A stretch of 64,000 nucleotides of DNA from Planctomycetota bacterium (GTDB lineage Bacteria; Planctomycetota; UBA8742; UBA2392), in NCBI GenBank assembly GCA_019636215.1, contig JAHBXZ010000003.1, positions 186,001 through 250,000 on the forward strand, in the 5' to 3' direction. The notes beneath the pieces were generated by a model. That model saw nothing but the letters and a program-made list of their open reading frames with translations, did no database searches and was not told where the DNA came from. Of this stretch, positions 32,860 through 43,044 are shown one piece after another. Each line of letters opens with the position of its first letter. Position 1 is the stretch's first letter. A program made the position numbers and the translations under genes.

Positions 32860-33951
32860 ATGAATCTGCCCGCTGAACAGGTGTATCTGTTTCGCCACGC
32901 CGTGGTACGGCAGGCCGCTTACCAGCTTCAGCCGCCGTTGCACCGTGCGCGGGCCCACGCGCTGGCGCTGCAGATACTTGAGGGCCTTCCCGGCATGGCG
33001 TCGCCGGCGTTCGCGCTGGAACTTGCCGGACACGCCGAGAACGCCCTGCCCGGCGCCAGCGATGACGAGGCCCACGGCCTGCGAAGCAAGCTGACCCAGT
33101 ACCTTGCCACCGGCGCCGACTACGCCCGCTTCAACTATGACTATGCCGCCGGCGAGGCCGCGCTGCGCAAGCTGATGCCGCTGCTGGAAGGTAACGCCGA
33201 ACGCCGAATGAAGGCGGCCGATGTCATGGCCGACCTGTGCCAGCGGATGGGCCGGCATACAGAGGCGCGCAAGTGGTTTGAGTTCGTGATCGAGCACGGC
33301 ACCAGCCCGATGTTTCGTGGACGCGCCCTGCTTCACCTGGCCTGGGAGGCCCTGGAACATGGCGACTTCAGCCGGGCAGAAGGTCTGGCCGCCCGCGGCG
33401 AGCCCCTGAACGAGCTTGAGCCCGACCCGCGCATGACTGTCGCATGGGTGCTGTATCACGCCCGACGGCATGCGCTGCGCGGCGACCAGCACGAAGCCAA
33501 CCGCCTTCAGAACCAGGCGCTGGCCCAGGCCGAACGCGGCGGGGACTGGGTGCAGGCAGTGATTTCGCACCTGCACCTGGCAGAGGGCCTGGCCAAGCAG
33601 GGCAACTTTGAAGGAGCCAAGGGGCACCTTGACCGGGCTGAGCCCCTGGTGCAGGGGCCGACGGCCGCCAACTGGCGCGCGCAGGTCGACCTTGGGCGTG
33701 CCGAACTGCTGCGCATGCAGGGCCGAAACGATGACGCCCTGGCCTGTCTGCGCAACGTTACCGAGTTCGCGCGCGCGACAGGATCCATGGGCATGTACGC
33801 CAGCGCGTTGTTGCGCCGGGCGCGGATACTGCATGAACAGGGGCAGGTGCAACAGGCGCGCCGTGACGCCGAACAAGCCCGCGACATCGCGACAGAGATC
33901 GGCGACGAAGCTGTCCGCCGAGAGGCCGTAAGCGTTGCCAACCTGAACTAG
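32860..33951 (+). CDS. TPR-rich helical protein (kinase-associated type)
   Basis: 363 residues of helical repeats. It begins FRHAVVRQAAYQ, a motif that in large bacterial kinase/ATPase regulators marks the junction between the ATPase domain and the TPR region. Tetratricopeptide-like units follow to the C-terminus (e.g. RALLHLAWEALEHGDFSRAE, ALACLRNVTEFARATG). So it looks like a free-standing TPR half of such a regulator. The neighbouring Ser/Thr kinase gene converges on it with 22 bases between stops. Partnership is an inference. Confidence 0.75.
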   Translation: MNLPAEQVYLFRHAVVRQAAYQLQPPLHRARAHALALQILEGLPGMASPAFALELAGHAENALPGASDDEAHGLRSKLTQYLATGADYARFNYDYAAGEAALRKLMPLLEGNAERRMKAADVMADLCQRMGRHTEARKWFEFVIEHGTSPMFRGRALLHLAWEALEHGDFSRAEGLAARGEPLNELEPDPRMTVAWVLYHARRHALRGDQHEANRLQNQALAQAERGGDWVQAVISHLHLAEGLAKQGNFEGAKGHLDRAEPLVQGPTAANWRAQVDLGRAELLRMQGRNDDALACLRNVTEFARATGSMGMYASALLRRARILHEQGQVQQARRDAEQARDIATEIGDEAVRREAVSVANLN

Positions 33952-33973
33952 AGTCGCGGCAAGCCGCTGCAAC

Positions 33974-35398
33974 TCAACCCTCGTTGGCGGCTTCGGCTGT
34001 GGCCTGGCTTGGGGCGGCCTGCTTGGCCGGGTTTTCCAGAATCACCGTGCCGCCGGCCACAGACGGCGGGGCGGCTGGGTAGTTGAACTGCGGCTGCGGG
34101 TTGGTGACGCTGCCGGCCTCCTGGCGCGCCAACACGTTGTAGATCGGGCTTTTCTTGCGCTGCTTGACCAGTTCCATACCGGCATCGCTGAACAGTTCGC
34201 GCGAAATGCGGCGTTGCAGCGCAACCTTGCCCTCTTTATTGCGAAGGAATGTCAGCTGGCGCAGGTCGTCCTGGTTGGCATCGGTGAAGTCGCCCTCAAA
34301 GATGCGCAGGTATGCGGCCATGCTGTTGTTGGTGGGGCCGAAACCCTGCGCGAACAGGTAACGCTTTTCAAGGTCAATGCAGACTTCCAGCATGCGCTGG
34401 TAACGCTTGTCGACATCGTACTCGAGCATCTTCATCACTATCTGGCTCAGGCGTTCCGGCAGGTCGGGGCACACAACGTTCGGTGGCACAATCGGGCGCG
34501 ACTGGGCCTGCTTGACCCAGCGCACGTTTTCGTCCCAGCTGCCCTTGCTGAGTGGCTTGAACAGGTTGATGCCCGTAAGCAGCTCATAAGCCACCACGCC
34601 CAGGCTGAAGATGTCGGCACGGCCGTCGCTGCGCTGGCGTGCCAGCTGTTCCGGTGCCATGTAATGCACTTTGCCGGCGAACTCCTCACCGGCCGCGGCC
34701 AGGGGTGCTGCAATGCCGAAGTCGGTCAGCTTGGGCACACCTTCACTGCTGATCAGCACGTTGCCCGGCGTTACATCCTTGTGCACGATCCACTGGTGCG
34801 CGTACTCCAGTGACCGCGCAATGCGGCTGATGATGAACATGGCAATCTGCGGCGGCAGCAACAGGTGCAGCTTGAAGTGGTGCCGCATCAGCATGGCCAG
34901 GTCAACACCGTCGACATAGTCCATGCACATGAACAGCACGTGCGGGCTGGCCTCAACCTGCTTGGTTGCCTTGGGGTTTGGCATGCGCGCCGGTGCAAAG
35001 CCAGGTGTGCGCTTGCCCGGGCCCTTGCGCGGGTCGACCATCCGCCGCAGGTGAAAGGTTGGCAGCTGAAGGTCGGAGGTCGGCTTGATGCTGGCGCCCT
35101 CTCCCAACGTGCGCCGGAACGCTTCAGGCAGGTCACTCAGCTTGCAGGTTTCCAGGCCATAGGTCTTGACGATGTTTTCGTGGCGCAGAAACGTGGCAAT
35201 GTTGGCCTCGTTGCGCAGCCGGGCTTCCTGTTCGTCGTCGAGCGTCTTGAACGATTTGAAAACAACGTAGTCCAGCACACCGCCGCAGTTTTTCTCGGCC
35301 AGGTACACCACACCCATGCCGCCACGGCCTAACTCTTCCACAATGGCGTAGGAAGCCGAACTGGAAAAGTTGAATCCACGCAGCGGGAAGTCTTCCAC
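33974..35398 (-). CDS. Hanks-type Ser/Thr protein kinase with HKD catalytic loop
   Basis: 474 residues. Glycine loop GRGGMG (24-29), ATP lysine K48, catalytic loop VHKDVTPGNVL (HKD instead of HRD, 206-208), TDFGIAA (DFG 226-228) and MAPE (247-250). All catalytic residues are present. A Pro/Lys-rich insert of about 65 residues (84-150) separates the start of the N-lobe from the hinge. The C-terminal ~100 residues are low-complexity and contain no transmembrane helix or sensor domain, so the kinase is probably cytosolic. It converges with the TPR gene. Confidence 0.92.
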   Translation of the reverse strand: MEDFPLRGFNFSSSASYAIVEELGRGGMGVVYLAEKNCGGVLDYVVFKSFKTLDDEQEARLRNEANIATFLRHENIVKTYGLETCKLSDLPEAFRRTLGEGASIKPTSDLQLPTFHLRRMVDPRKGPGKRTPGFAPARMPNPKATKQVEASPHVLFMCMDYVDGVDLAMLMRHHFKLHLLLPPQIAMFIISRIARSLEYAHQWIVHKDVTPGNVLISSEGVPKLTDFGIAAPLAAAGEEFAGKVHYMAPEQLARQRSDGRADIFSLGVVAYELLTGINLFKPLSKGSWDENVRWVKQAQSRPIVPPNVVCPDLPERLSQIVMKMLEYDVDKRYQRMLEVCIDLEKRYLFAQGFGPTNNSMAAYLRIFEGDFTDANQDDLRQLTFLRNKEGKVALQRRISRELFSDAGMELVKQRKKSPIYNVLARQEAGSVTNPQPQFNYPAAPPSVAGGTVILENPAKQAAPSQATAEAANEG

Positions 35399-35626
35399 GG
35401 CTGGCCCTCAGGTGTGCCACTGCCGCCCGGAGTAGCTGGCTGAATTATCCCACATAAACTGTGGTTTGGCAAAGTCTTATGGGCAGCATTTGCATTGTTC
35501 TGACAATTTGGGGCCAATTGTGATTATCGGCCACGGCGGGGCCCACCAGCCTGCACATCCTGCCCAACGCCAAAGCGTTGCTATGCTGGTGCCATGTGCA
35601 TGAAGCTGCGTGTAGACACTGAGGGC

Positions 35627-35953
35627 ATGAGCACAGGTCGCAAGCTGTGGGCCTGGCGGGTGCTGCCGTTTCTGGCACTGGTGTGGCTGTACAAGAAACT
35701 GCTGAGCCCGGTGCTGCCCAGCGCCTGCCGCTATCACCCCACCTGCAGTGAGTACACGTTCGACGCCATCAAGCAGCGCGGGGTGATCCAGGGGATCGTC
35801 ATCGGCGGGTTGAGATTACTGCGTTGCGCGCCCTGGGGCAGCAGCGGCTACGACCCAGTAGAAGCCTTCGCCTGGCCGTGGGAGAAAAGGGCGGCCAGCC
35901 GGCAGTCGGCAGCGGGCAGTCCTCAGCAAACGCAGGATGGCGCCAAGCCGTAG
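35627..35953 (+). CDS. yidD: membrane protein insertion efficiency factor YidD
   Basis: 108 residues from the second Met (119 from an earlier in-frame ATG at 35594). It has the YidD core: VWLYKKLLSPVLPSACRYHPTCSEY, with the conserved cysteines, followed by GLRLLRCAPWGSSGYDPV. YidD is a small amphipathic membrane-associated protein that assists membrane-protein insertion with YidC. A ~35-residue Ser/Gln-rich tail is unusual. yidD is normally next to rpmH, rnpA and yidC; here it stands alone. Start uncertain. Confidence 0.92.
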   Translation: MSTGRKLWAWRVLPFLALVWLYKKLLSPVLPSACRYHPTCSEYTFDAIKQRGVIQGIVIGGLRLLRCAPWGSSGYDPVEAFAWPWEKRAASRQSAAGSPQQTQDGAKP

Positions 35954-35995
35954 GTGTTTTGTAGTTGCTGCTGACTGCACACCGCTGGTTCGCCG

Positions 35996-36259
35996 TCAAT
36001 ACGCGTCGCCGTTTTCGGCAATCTTCTTGTCTTCATAGGGCGCGGCCGCTCGCCGGTAGAACTCCAGCTTGGCGCACTCCAACGCGCCGGTGATCTCGTT
36101 GATGCGGGCGTAGTTCAACTCTCGCCGTAGCAGCTCGGCGCACAGGCGCGAGACCACGTAGTTCAGGCTGCCCGCGAAGTCCCTCTGGGGCATCAGCTTG
36201 ACAAGCTGCTCAATCAGCGGGTCAAAGGGTTTGCGGTCAGCGGGCTTGATGTAGGGCAT
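35996..36259 (-). CDS. small conserved protein (DUF6899-like)
   Basis: 87 residues, charged and helical: MPYIKPADRKPFDPLI at the start and the pattern NYVVSRLCAELLRRELNYARINEITGALECAKLEFYRR, which I associate with a small uncharacterised family that keeps this N-terminus. No function is known. ATG 36257-36259 is preferred; the longer frame upstream runs through repeat-like DNA. Downstream of eno in the same direction, 164 bases away. Confidence 0.75.
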   Translation of the reverse strand: MPYIKPADRKPFDPLIEQLVKLMPQRDFAGSLNYVVSRLCAELLRRELNYARINEITGALECAKLEFYRRAAAPYEDKKIAENGDAY

Positions 36260-36367
36260 AGAGTTCGTCGCGGGGCCGAAGGGTTGAAACGTCGAGAAAG
36301 CGAAGGGGCAAGAGGTCGAAAAGTCGATTATCCCATACGGCCACAACCCACGCCACACAACCACTCT

Positions 36368-36400
36368 CGACGCGAGGCCAAGCCGAGCATCTCGACCCTC
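36368..36400. repeat. 33-base dispersed repeat, copy 2
   Basis: CGACGCGAGGCCAAGCCGAG then CATCTCGACCCTC; see copy 1 at 27428-27460. It lies between eno and the small gene downstream. Confidence 0.7.
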
Positions 36401-36423
36401 AACCGGCGGCGCAGCCGCCCACT

Positions 36424-37728
<1,305 letters not shown>

Positions 37729-37851
37729 TCAGGCACGGTAAAGGCCTGCGTTTTTGGATTTTAGAATCTGGATTTTGGATTAGCCTGGCGGGCTGACATT
37801 GCCACGATGCACCCCGGGCAATTTGCCTCCTCATGTACGCGGGCTCACTCT

Positions 37852-38664
37852 ATGGCCGACAACCCGAAAACACCTGATTTCTCACTTGTCATTGTCGCCG
37901 GCGGTTCTGGCTCGCGCATGCGCAGCCACACCAAGAAGGCCTTTCTTGAAGTCGCGGGCGAGCCGCTGGTACTGCAAACAGCCCGGGTCTTTCAAGGCCT
38001 GCCCGGCATCGGCATCGCTGTCTGCGTGTTTCCCGCACCTGACCTCAATGCGCAGACCGGCGAGTCCGGCCTGGTGGTTGACATCCGCAAGCCGCCACGC
38101 AAGGCCACCCAGCTTGTCCGTGACCTCTCGGCCGCCGGTGTCCACAGGCTGGTGGCCGGCGGGGCGCGCCGTCAGGACAGCGTGCTGGCCGGACTGCAGG
38201 CCACCGATGCCAAGCTGCCCTTTGTGATGATCCATGACGCCGCCCGCCCGTTCGTGTTTCCCAACGAACTGCTGAACGTAATGCAGAAGACCCGGGCATC
38301 TGGTGCAGCCATGCTGGCCCACCCGGTGCGCGATACCATCAAGCGCGTAGAAGGCGACGCCATCGCCCAGAACGTCGATCGCGCCAACCTGTGGGCCGCC
38401 CAAACGCCCCAGTGCTTCCGGCGCGAGTCACTGTTGGCGGCGTTTCAAAAGCATAACAGCAGGGATGTCACCGACGATGCCGCCATGGCGGCGCTGGACG
38501 GCGTTGTCTGCCACGTGGTGGCGGGAAGCGGGCTGAACTTCAAGATCACCACCAGCGAAGACCTGGAACTGGCCGAAGCCCTGATGCGGGCCAAAGGTGC
38601 CAGTGCGATCTTTCGCAGCCTGCCGGATAACGAGACCATTTTTGACCTGGGGCCGGGGAAGTAG
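37852..38664 (+). CDS. ispD: 2-C-methyl-D-erythritol 4-phosphate cytidylyltransferase
   Basis: Third enzyme of the MEP isoprenoid pathway, 270 residues. CTP-binding IVAGGSGSRMRSHTKKAFLEV (AGGxGxRM...KxF), GGARRQDSVLAGL, MIHDAARPFV and the later LWAAQTPQCFRRE and DDAAMA motifs are all present. The family is usually 225-240 residues; the extra length lies partly in a segment before the Gly/Arg block and in the C-terminal tail. No ribosome site stands out before the ATG at 37852. Confidence 0.95.
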   Translation: MADNPKTPDFSLVIVAGGSGSRMRSHTKKAFLEVAGEPLVLQTARVFQGLPGIGIAVCVFPAPDLNAQTGESGLVVDIRKPPRKATQLVRDLSAAGVHRLVAGGARRQDSVLAGLQATDAKLPFVMIHDAARPFVFPNELLNVMQKTRASGAAMLAHPVRDTIKRVEGDAIAQNVDRANLWAAQTPQCFRRESLLAAFQKHNSRDVTDDAAMAALDGVVCHVVAGSGLNFKITTSEDLELAEALMRAKGASAIFRSLPDNETIFDLGPGK

Positions 38665-38762
38665 TTCACGTCCAGGGGCAGGGTCAGGGTCAGGATTCTG
38701 AGCCTCGACCTGGCAGTTTGACCTGATCACTTGACCTAAGAACCACCCTGCTCGACCCCTCG

Positions 38763-38790
38763 TTGACAACCGACACTGCCCTGCTACCGT
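38763..38790 (+). promoter_or_regulatory. promoter of rpsO-pnp
   Basis: TTGACA (38763-38768), 16 bases, TACCGT (38785-38790). About 70 bases before the rpsO start. Confidence 0.5.
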
Positions 38791-38857
38791 TCCCGCCCAT
38801 TCAAGCGCGCAGGTTGCGGCCATGGCTGCGACAGGCGTAAGTGCAACAGGAGAAAGC

Positions 38858-39124
38858 ATGATTACCAAGGAACGTCGCGCCGCCCTGATCAAGGAGCATG
38901 GGCGCGGCAAGAATGACACCGGCTCGGTTGAAGTTCAGGTTGCGTTGCTGACAGAAGAGGTCAACAACCTCACCGTGCACCTGAAGATCCACAAGAAGGA
39001 TCACAACAGCCGACGGGGCCTTTTGAAGATGGTCGGCAAGCGCAACTCACTTCTGAAGTACCTGGCACAGGAAGATGAAGTCCGCTACCGCAGCCTGATT
39101 GAGAAGCTGGGCATCCGCAAGTAG
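38858..39124 (+). CDS. rpsO: 30S ribosomal protein S15
   Basis: 88 residues, standard length. [42 protein letters not shown] and the C-terminal [21 protein letters not shown] contain the S15 signature. Primary binder of 16S rRNA. AGGAGAAAGC precedes the ATG. Followed by pnp, the common rpsO-pnp order. Confidence 0.98.
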   Translation: MITKERRAALIKEHGRGKNDTGSVEVQVALLTEEVNNLTVHLKIHKKDHNSRRGLLKMVGKRNSLLKYLAQEDEVRYRSLIEKLGIRK

Positions 39125-39388
39125 CGGGTGCCTTTCTGTTTTACGGCCGCGGCGGGCAGCCCCCGCCGCAGCCGCAAGAAGGGTCCCGGCGTTCGGGGCC
39201 CAGGCGCGGCAGGAATGTCCTGTCAGGGCCCAGGCGGACACAGAGACGGCTGTCTTACAAGACACCCACCTCTCTGCCCGCCGGGGCATCGGCCGCCAAG
39301 CCGGCTTTCCACGCGCCAGTTTTCGGTTCAACGCCCCGCCCGCGACAGCACGCGGGGCATATGCGTCCTTTGGCGCAAAGAGAGAATC
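39125..39388 (+). other. rpsO-pnp intergenic leader, GC-rich with inverted repeats
   Basis: 264 bases without a convincing gene. It contains short GC-rich hairpins (for example GGCGGGCAGCCCCCGCC just after rpsO, and a pair CAGGAATGTCCTG further on). In many bacteria the leader of pnp holds an RNase III-processed hairpin used for autoregulation; such a role here is a guess from position. Confidence 0.45.
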
Positions 39389-41722
39389 ATGGCAGTCGAG
39401 AAACACAAGATCACCAAGCACATCGTCAACGTTGAAGTCGGTGGCCGCACCATCACCTTCGAAACCGGCTGGCTGGCCAAGCAGGCCGCCGGTGCAGTCC
39501 TGGTCCGCGAAGAAAACAGCGCCGTGTTCGTGGCCGTTACCACCGCTGACCCGCGCCCGGGCATCGATTTCTTTCCGCTGACTGTCGAGTACAAGGAAAA
39601 GACAAGCGCGGCCGGCAAGTTCCCCGGCGGCTTCTTCAAGCGCGAAGCACGGCCCAGCACCAAAGAAGTGCTGACGATGCGCATGACCGACCGCCCACTG
39701 CGTCCGCAGTTCAAGGACGGTTATCGCGACGAAGTGCAGATCAACGGCATGGCCATGTCCGCCGACCCCAACCTGGACCCGGACATCCTGATGATCAACG
39801 GCTCCAGTGCCGCCACCATGCTGGCTGGGCTGCCCTTTGACGGCCCGGTTGGCGCGGTGCGTATGGGCCGCGTGGACGGAAAGTTCGTGGTCAACCCGAA
39901 CTATGCAGGCATCGACGCCGGCGACCTGAACATGGTTGTCGCAGGCACCGTTGCTGGCATCAGCATGGTCGAGGCCGGCGCCAACGAACTGTCCGAAGAC
40001 GAAATCATTGAGGCCCTGGGCCTGGCCCATAAGGCCATCATCAAGATCTGCGAAGCCCAGCAGAAGCTGGTCAAGCTGGCCGGGATCAAGCCCAAGGAAT
40101 TCAAGGAACCGGCGGGCCCTGACGCCAAGCTGGCCAAGGAGCTGCACGACAAGTACTACGCCCAGTACATGAAGGCGATCAAGACCCCCGGCAAGCACGA
40201 ACGCTCCGAGGCCCTGAGCGCCATCAAGAAGTCCGCCATCGAGGCCTACGCCAAAGTCGGCGACAAGGCCACCGCCGAGGAAAAAGCCGCAGCCGCCGAA
40301 AAGGGCAAGCAGGTCGCGGCAATCCTGGGCGAATACAAGTACGAGTGCCTGCGCGAGATCGTCTTGAAAGAAAAGAAGCGCGTAGACGGCCGCGAGCTGC
40401 ACGAGATTCGCGACATCACCATTGAAATGTCGCCCTTCCCGCGCAACCACGGCAGCGTGACCTTCACCCGTGGTGAAACCCAGGCGTTTGTCACCTGCAC
40501 ACTCGGCACCGCCGAAGACACGCAGTTGATTGACGGCCTGCGCGAAAGCCGCGAAGAGGCGTTTTTGCTGCACTACAACTTCCCGCCATTCTGCACCGGT
40601 GAAGCCAAGCCGATTCGCGGCGTAAGCCGCCGAGAACTTGGCCACGGCGCGCTGGCCGAACGGGCCATCCGCGTCATGCTGCCCAAGGAAAATGAGTTCC
40701 CCTACACCATCCGCATTGTCAGCGACATTCTGGAATCCAACGGAAGCTCCAGCATGGCCACTGTCTGCGGCGCGACCCTGAGCGCGTTTGACGCGGGCGT
40801 GCCACTGAAGAAGGCAGTCGCGGGCGTGGCGATGGGCCTTGTCAGCGACGGCACAACCAACGCCGTGCTGTCCGACATCCTGGGCGACGAAGACCACGTC
40901 GGCGACATGGATTTCAAGGTCTGCGGAACCAAGGACGGCATCACGGCACTGCAAATGGACATCAAGGTCAAGAACCTGTCCGCCGACCTGATGCGCAAGG
41001 CCTTGGGCCAGGCGCGCGACGGCCGCCTGCACATTCTTGCCAAGATGAACGAAGCCATGGGCCAGGCCCGCCCCGAGATCAGCAGCTGGGCGCCGCGCTT
41101 TGAAACCGTCAAGATTGACAAGGAACAGATTGGCCTGATCATCGGCCCCGGCGGCAAGAACATCCGCGGCATGCAGGAACAGTTCAAGACCACCATCACC
41201 GTCGAAGAAGACGGCACGATCAAGATCTTCGGCCTGGACGGCGAAGGCGTGAAGGGCACCGCCACCAAGATCAAGGCCATGACCACCAAGCCCGACGTCG
41301 GGGCACGGTACAAGGGCAAGGTCGGCTCCATGCGCGAGTTCGGCGCGTTTGTGGAGTTCAGCGGCGGCCAGGAAGCGATGATCCACGTTTCGGAGTTGGC
41401 CGAAGGCTACGTCGAGAAGCCCGAAGACGTGGTCAAGGTCGGCGACGAGATCGAGTTTGAAGTCATCGGCGTGGACGCCATGGGCAAGATCAAGGGCAGC
41501 CGCAAGGCCGTGATCCTGAAGGACCGTGGCGAAACGTACGTGGCCAAACTGCCCGGCGGACGCGGCGGAGACCGCGGCGGCCGTGGTGGCCGAGGCGGCG
41601 ACCGTGGCGGCCGTGACCGCGACCGTGGCCCAAGGCGCGACCGTGGCGACCGCCCCGAGCGCGGCGACCGTCCACCCCGCACTGAACAGGCAGCCCCCGC
41701 CCCCGACCGCGGCGGCGAATAG
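39389..41722 (+). CDS. pnp: polyribonucleotide nucleotidyltransferase (PNPase) with RGG-rich tail
   Basis: 3'-to-5' phosphorolytic exoribonuclease, 777 residues. Two RNase PH domains (first with TADPRPGIDFFPLTVEYKEK and FPGGFFKREARPS; second with RGETQAFVTCTLGTAED and SSSMATVCGATLS), then KH (IGLIIGPGGKNIRGMQ) and S1 (YKGKVGSMREFGAFVEF). The last ~55 residues are an Arg/Gly/Asp-rich repeat tail, likely disordered and RNA-binding. ATG 39389 follows AAGAGAGAATC and fits the family start. Confidence 0.97.
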   Translation: MAVEKHKITKHIVNVEVGGRTITFETGWLAKQAAGAVLVREENSAVFVAVTTADPRPGIDFFPLTVEYKEKTSAAGKFPGGFFKREARPSTKEVLTMRMTDRPLRPQFKDGYRDEVQINGMAMSADPNLDPDILMINGSSAATMLAGLPFDGPVGAVRMGRVDGKFVVNPNYAGIDAGDLNMVVAGTVAGISMVEAGANELSEDEIIEALGLAHKAIIKICEAQQKLVKLAGIKPKEFKEPAGPDAKLAKELHDKYYAQYMKAIKTPGKHERSEALSAIKKSAIEAYAKVGDKATAEEKAAAAEKGKQVAAILGEYKYECLREIVLKEKKRVDGRELHEIRDITIEMSPFPRNHGSVTFTRGETQAFVTCTLGTAEDTQLIDGLRESREEAFLLHYNFPPFCTGEAKPIRGVSRRELGHGALAERAIRVMLPKENEFPYTIRIVSDILESNGSSSMATVCGATLSAFDAGVPLKKAVAGVAMGLVSDGTTNAVLSDILGDEDHVGDMDFKVCGTKDGITALQMDIKVKNLSADLMRKALGQARDGRLHILAKMNEAMGQARPEISSWAPRFETVKIDKEQIGLIIGPGGKNIRGMQEQFKTTITVEEDGTIKIFGLDGEGVKGTATKIKAMTTKPDVGARYKGKVGSMREFGAFVEFSGGQEAMIHVSELAEGYVEKPEDVVKVGDEIEFEVIGVDAMGKIKGSRKAVILKDRGETYVAKLPGGRGGDRGGRGGRGGDRGGRDRDRGPRRDRGDRPERGDRPPRTEQAAPAPDRGGE

Positions 41723-41740
41723 CAAATGAAGCAATCAAAC

Positions 41741-41770
41741 CAACGCCCGCCGAGAAATCGGCGGGCGTTG
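41741..41770 (+). terminator. rho-independent terminator after pnp
   Basis: Perfect 13-base-pair stem CAACGCCCGCCGA/TCGGCGGGCGTTG with loop GAAA, then TCGTTTC. Confidence 0.9.
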
Positions 41771-41893
41771 TCGTTTCATTGGCCCGGCCTGTGCTGTGAT
41801 TACACAGGACAAGACCCGCCGACCCACAAACCTCTTCGTTTCGGCCCTTTTGGCTTCTTGGCGCCCCTTACGGACTGTGTTACCTTTATACAC

Positions 41894-42850
41894 ATGGGCA
41901 ACGACTTTCTTCCCAACGTCATTGGCAACTCGCCGCGCATGCGCGAGCTCAAGGCCCAGGTTGCGCAGGTGGCCAATGCCGATTTTCCGGTGCTGATCCT
42001 GGGCGAATCGGGCGCGGGCAAAGAAGTGGTCGCCCGCGCCATTCATGCCCTGTCGCCGCGCAAGCAGGCACCCTTTGTGGGCCAGTCCTGTCTGGCGATT
42101 CCCGAGTCACTGATTGAGAGCGAGCTTTTCGGCTTTGAGGCCGGGGCCTTCACAGACGCTCGCGAGCGGCGAATCGGCCTGTTTGAGCAGGCCGAGGGCG
42201 GCTCGCTGTTCCTGGACGAAATCGGCGACATCCCGCTGGGGTTCCAAAAGCGCCTGCTGCGCGTGCTGCAGGAACGCGAAGTGCGGCGGCTTGGCGGCAC
42301 CGATGCCGTGGCCATTAACGTGCGCATCATGGCCGCCACCAACGCGCCCCTGGACCAGATGGTAGCCGACGGCCGCTTTCGCATGGACCTGCTGCACAGG
42401 CTGAACACGTTTGAAATCACCGTGCCGCCGCTGCGCCAGAGATTGGACGACGTGCCGGCGCTGGTCGACTTCTTCATTGCCAAACACGCCCTGCGCTATG
42501 GGGTGAAGGTTGCGCCGCCGGACACAGCAATGCTGGAAAGACTGCGCGCCTACCCCTGGCCAGGCAACGTGCGCGAGCTGGAAAACTTCGTGGTGCGCTG
42601 GATCAGCCTGGGCGAAGAAGCCCTGTCCGCGCTGGACAAGCGCGTAACCCTGAGCTTTGAAACCCAGGACATCTCGCGGCGCTGGCTTTCCATGACCATG
42701 GACGAGATCGAGGCCGAGGTAATCAAGCTGGTGCTTGCCGACAGCGGAGGCAACAAGAGCACCTGCGCCAAGCGCCTAGGCCTGGCCCGCAAGAGCCTGT
42801 ACAACAAGATGGAACGGTACGGGATTCCGGGCGTGGAATCGCGCAAATAG
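41894..42850 (+). CDS. sigma-54-interaction-type AAA+ regulator without receiver domain (GAFTDA variant)
   Basis: 318 residues. Bacterial enhancer-binding-protein core: Walker A GESGAGKE, ESELFGFEAGAFTDA, Walker B GGSLFLDEIGD, then RIMAATNAPLD and the sensor II region YPWPGNVREL. A C-terminal Fis-type helix-turn-helix (NKSTCAKRLGLARKSLYNKM) follows. There is no N-terminal receiver or sensor domain. The loop that touches sigma-54 reads GAFTDA rather than GAFTGA; the fifth residue is acidic, which may weaken or change sigma-54 contact. ATG 41894 removes an upstream in-frame extension with no similarity. Confidence 0.9.
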   Translation: MGNDFLPNVIGNSPRMRELKAQVAQVANADFPVLILGESGAGKEVVARAIHALSPRKQAPFVGQSCLAIPESLIESELFGFEAGAFTDARERRIGLFEQAEGGSLFLDEIGDIPLGFQKRLLRVLQEREVRRLGGTDAVAINVRIMAATNAPLDQMVADGRFRMDLLHRLNTFEITVPPLRQRLDDVPALVDFFIAKHALRYGVKVAPPDTAMLERLRAYPWPGNVRELENFVVRWISLGEEALSALDKRVTLSFETQDISRRWLSMTMDEIEAEVIKLVLADSGGNKSTCAKRLGLARKSLYNKMERYGIPGVESRK

Positions 42851-42882
42851 GTCGGACTGACCGTTCAGACGCAGAGCTTTTA

Positions 42883-42896
42883 GGCACATTTTGTGC
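42883..42896 (+). promoter_or_regulatory. possible sigma-54 promoter (GG-N10-GC), or short terminator hairpin
   Basis: TAGGCACATTTTGTGCC matches the -24/-12 spacing, with GG at 42883-42884 and GC at 42895-42896. It is also a hairpin GGCACA/TGTGCC with loop TTT. It lies 33 bases after a sigma-54-type regulator gene and before the first secreted-protein gene, so either role is possible. Confidence 0.4.
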
Positions 42897-42907
42897 CCGG
42901 ATTTGCC

Positions 42908-42935
42908 TTTACTCGCGACAAACTCATGACAGTAT
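42908..42935 (+). promoter_or_regulatory. promoter of the first CTERM-tail gene
   Basis: TTTACT, 16 bases, CAGTAT. The spacing and the inner block CGCGACAA are identical to the promoter at 44990-45017, which drives the second gene. Confidence 0.65.
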
Positions 42936-42945
42936 CCCCCCCAAT

Positions 42946-43044
42946 CGAACATTTGGTCTGACAGTGCGCATTGGGCGGTTGCCCCTCGTGCTATGTCAGC
43001 AAACTTGTGCGGCGTTGTGCCGCAACTCTGTTGGAGTCATGTAC
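42946..43044 (+). promoter_or_regulatory. structured 5' leader A
   Basis: Starts CGAACATT, has hairpin GGGCGGTTGCCC (42973-42984), then stem TGCGGC/GCCGCA with loop GTTGT (43008-43024), then GGAG before the ATG at 43045. Leader B at 45028-45123 has the same order and spacing. Confidence 0.6.

Noticed and set aside
39047-41734. 895-codon open frame opposite pnp
   Set aside because: Antisense shadow caused by high GC and codon bias of pnp; His/Gln/Val-rich translation without domains.
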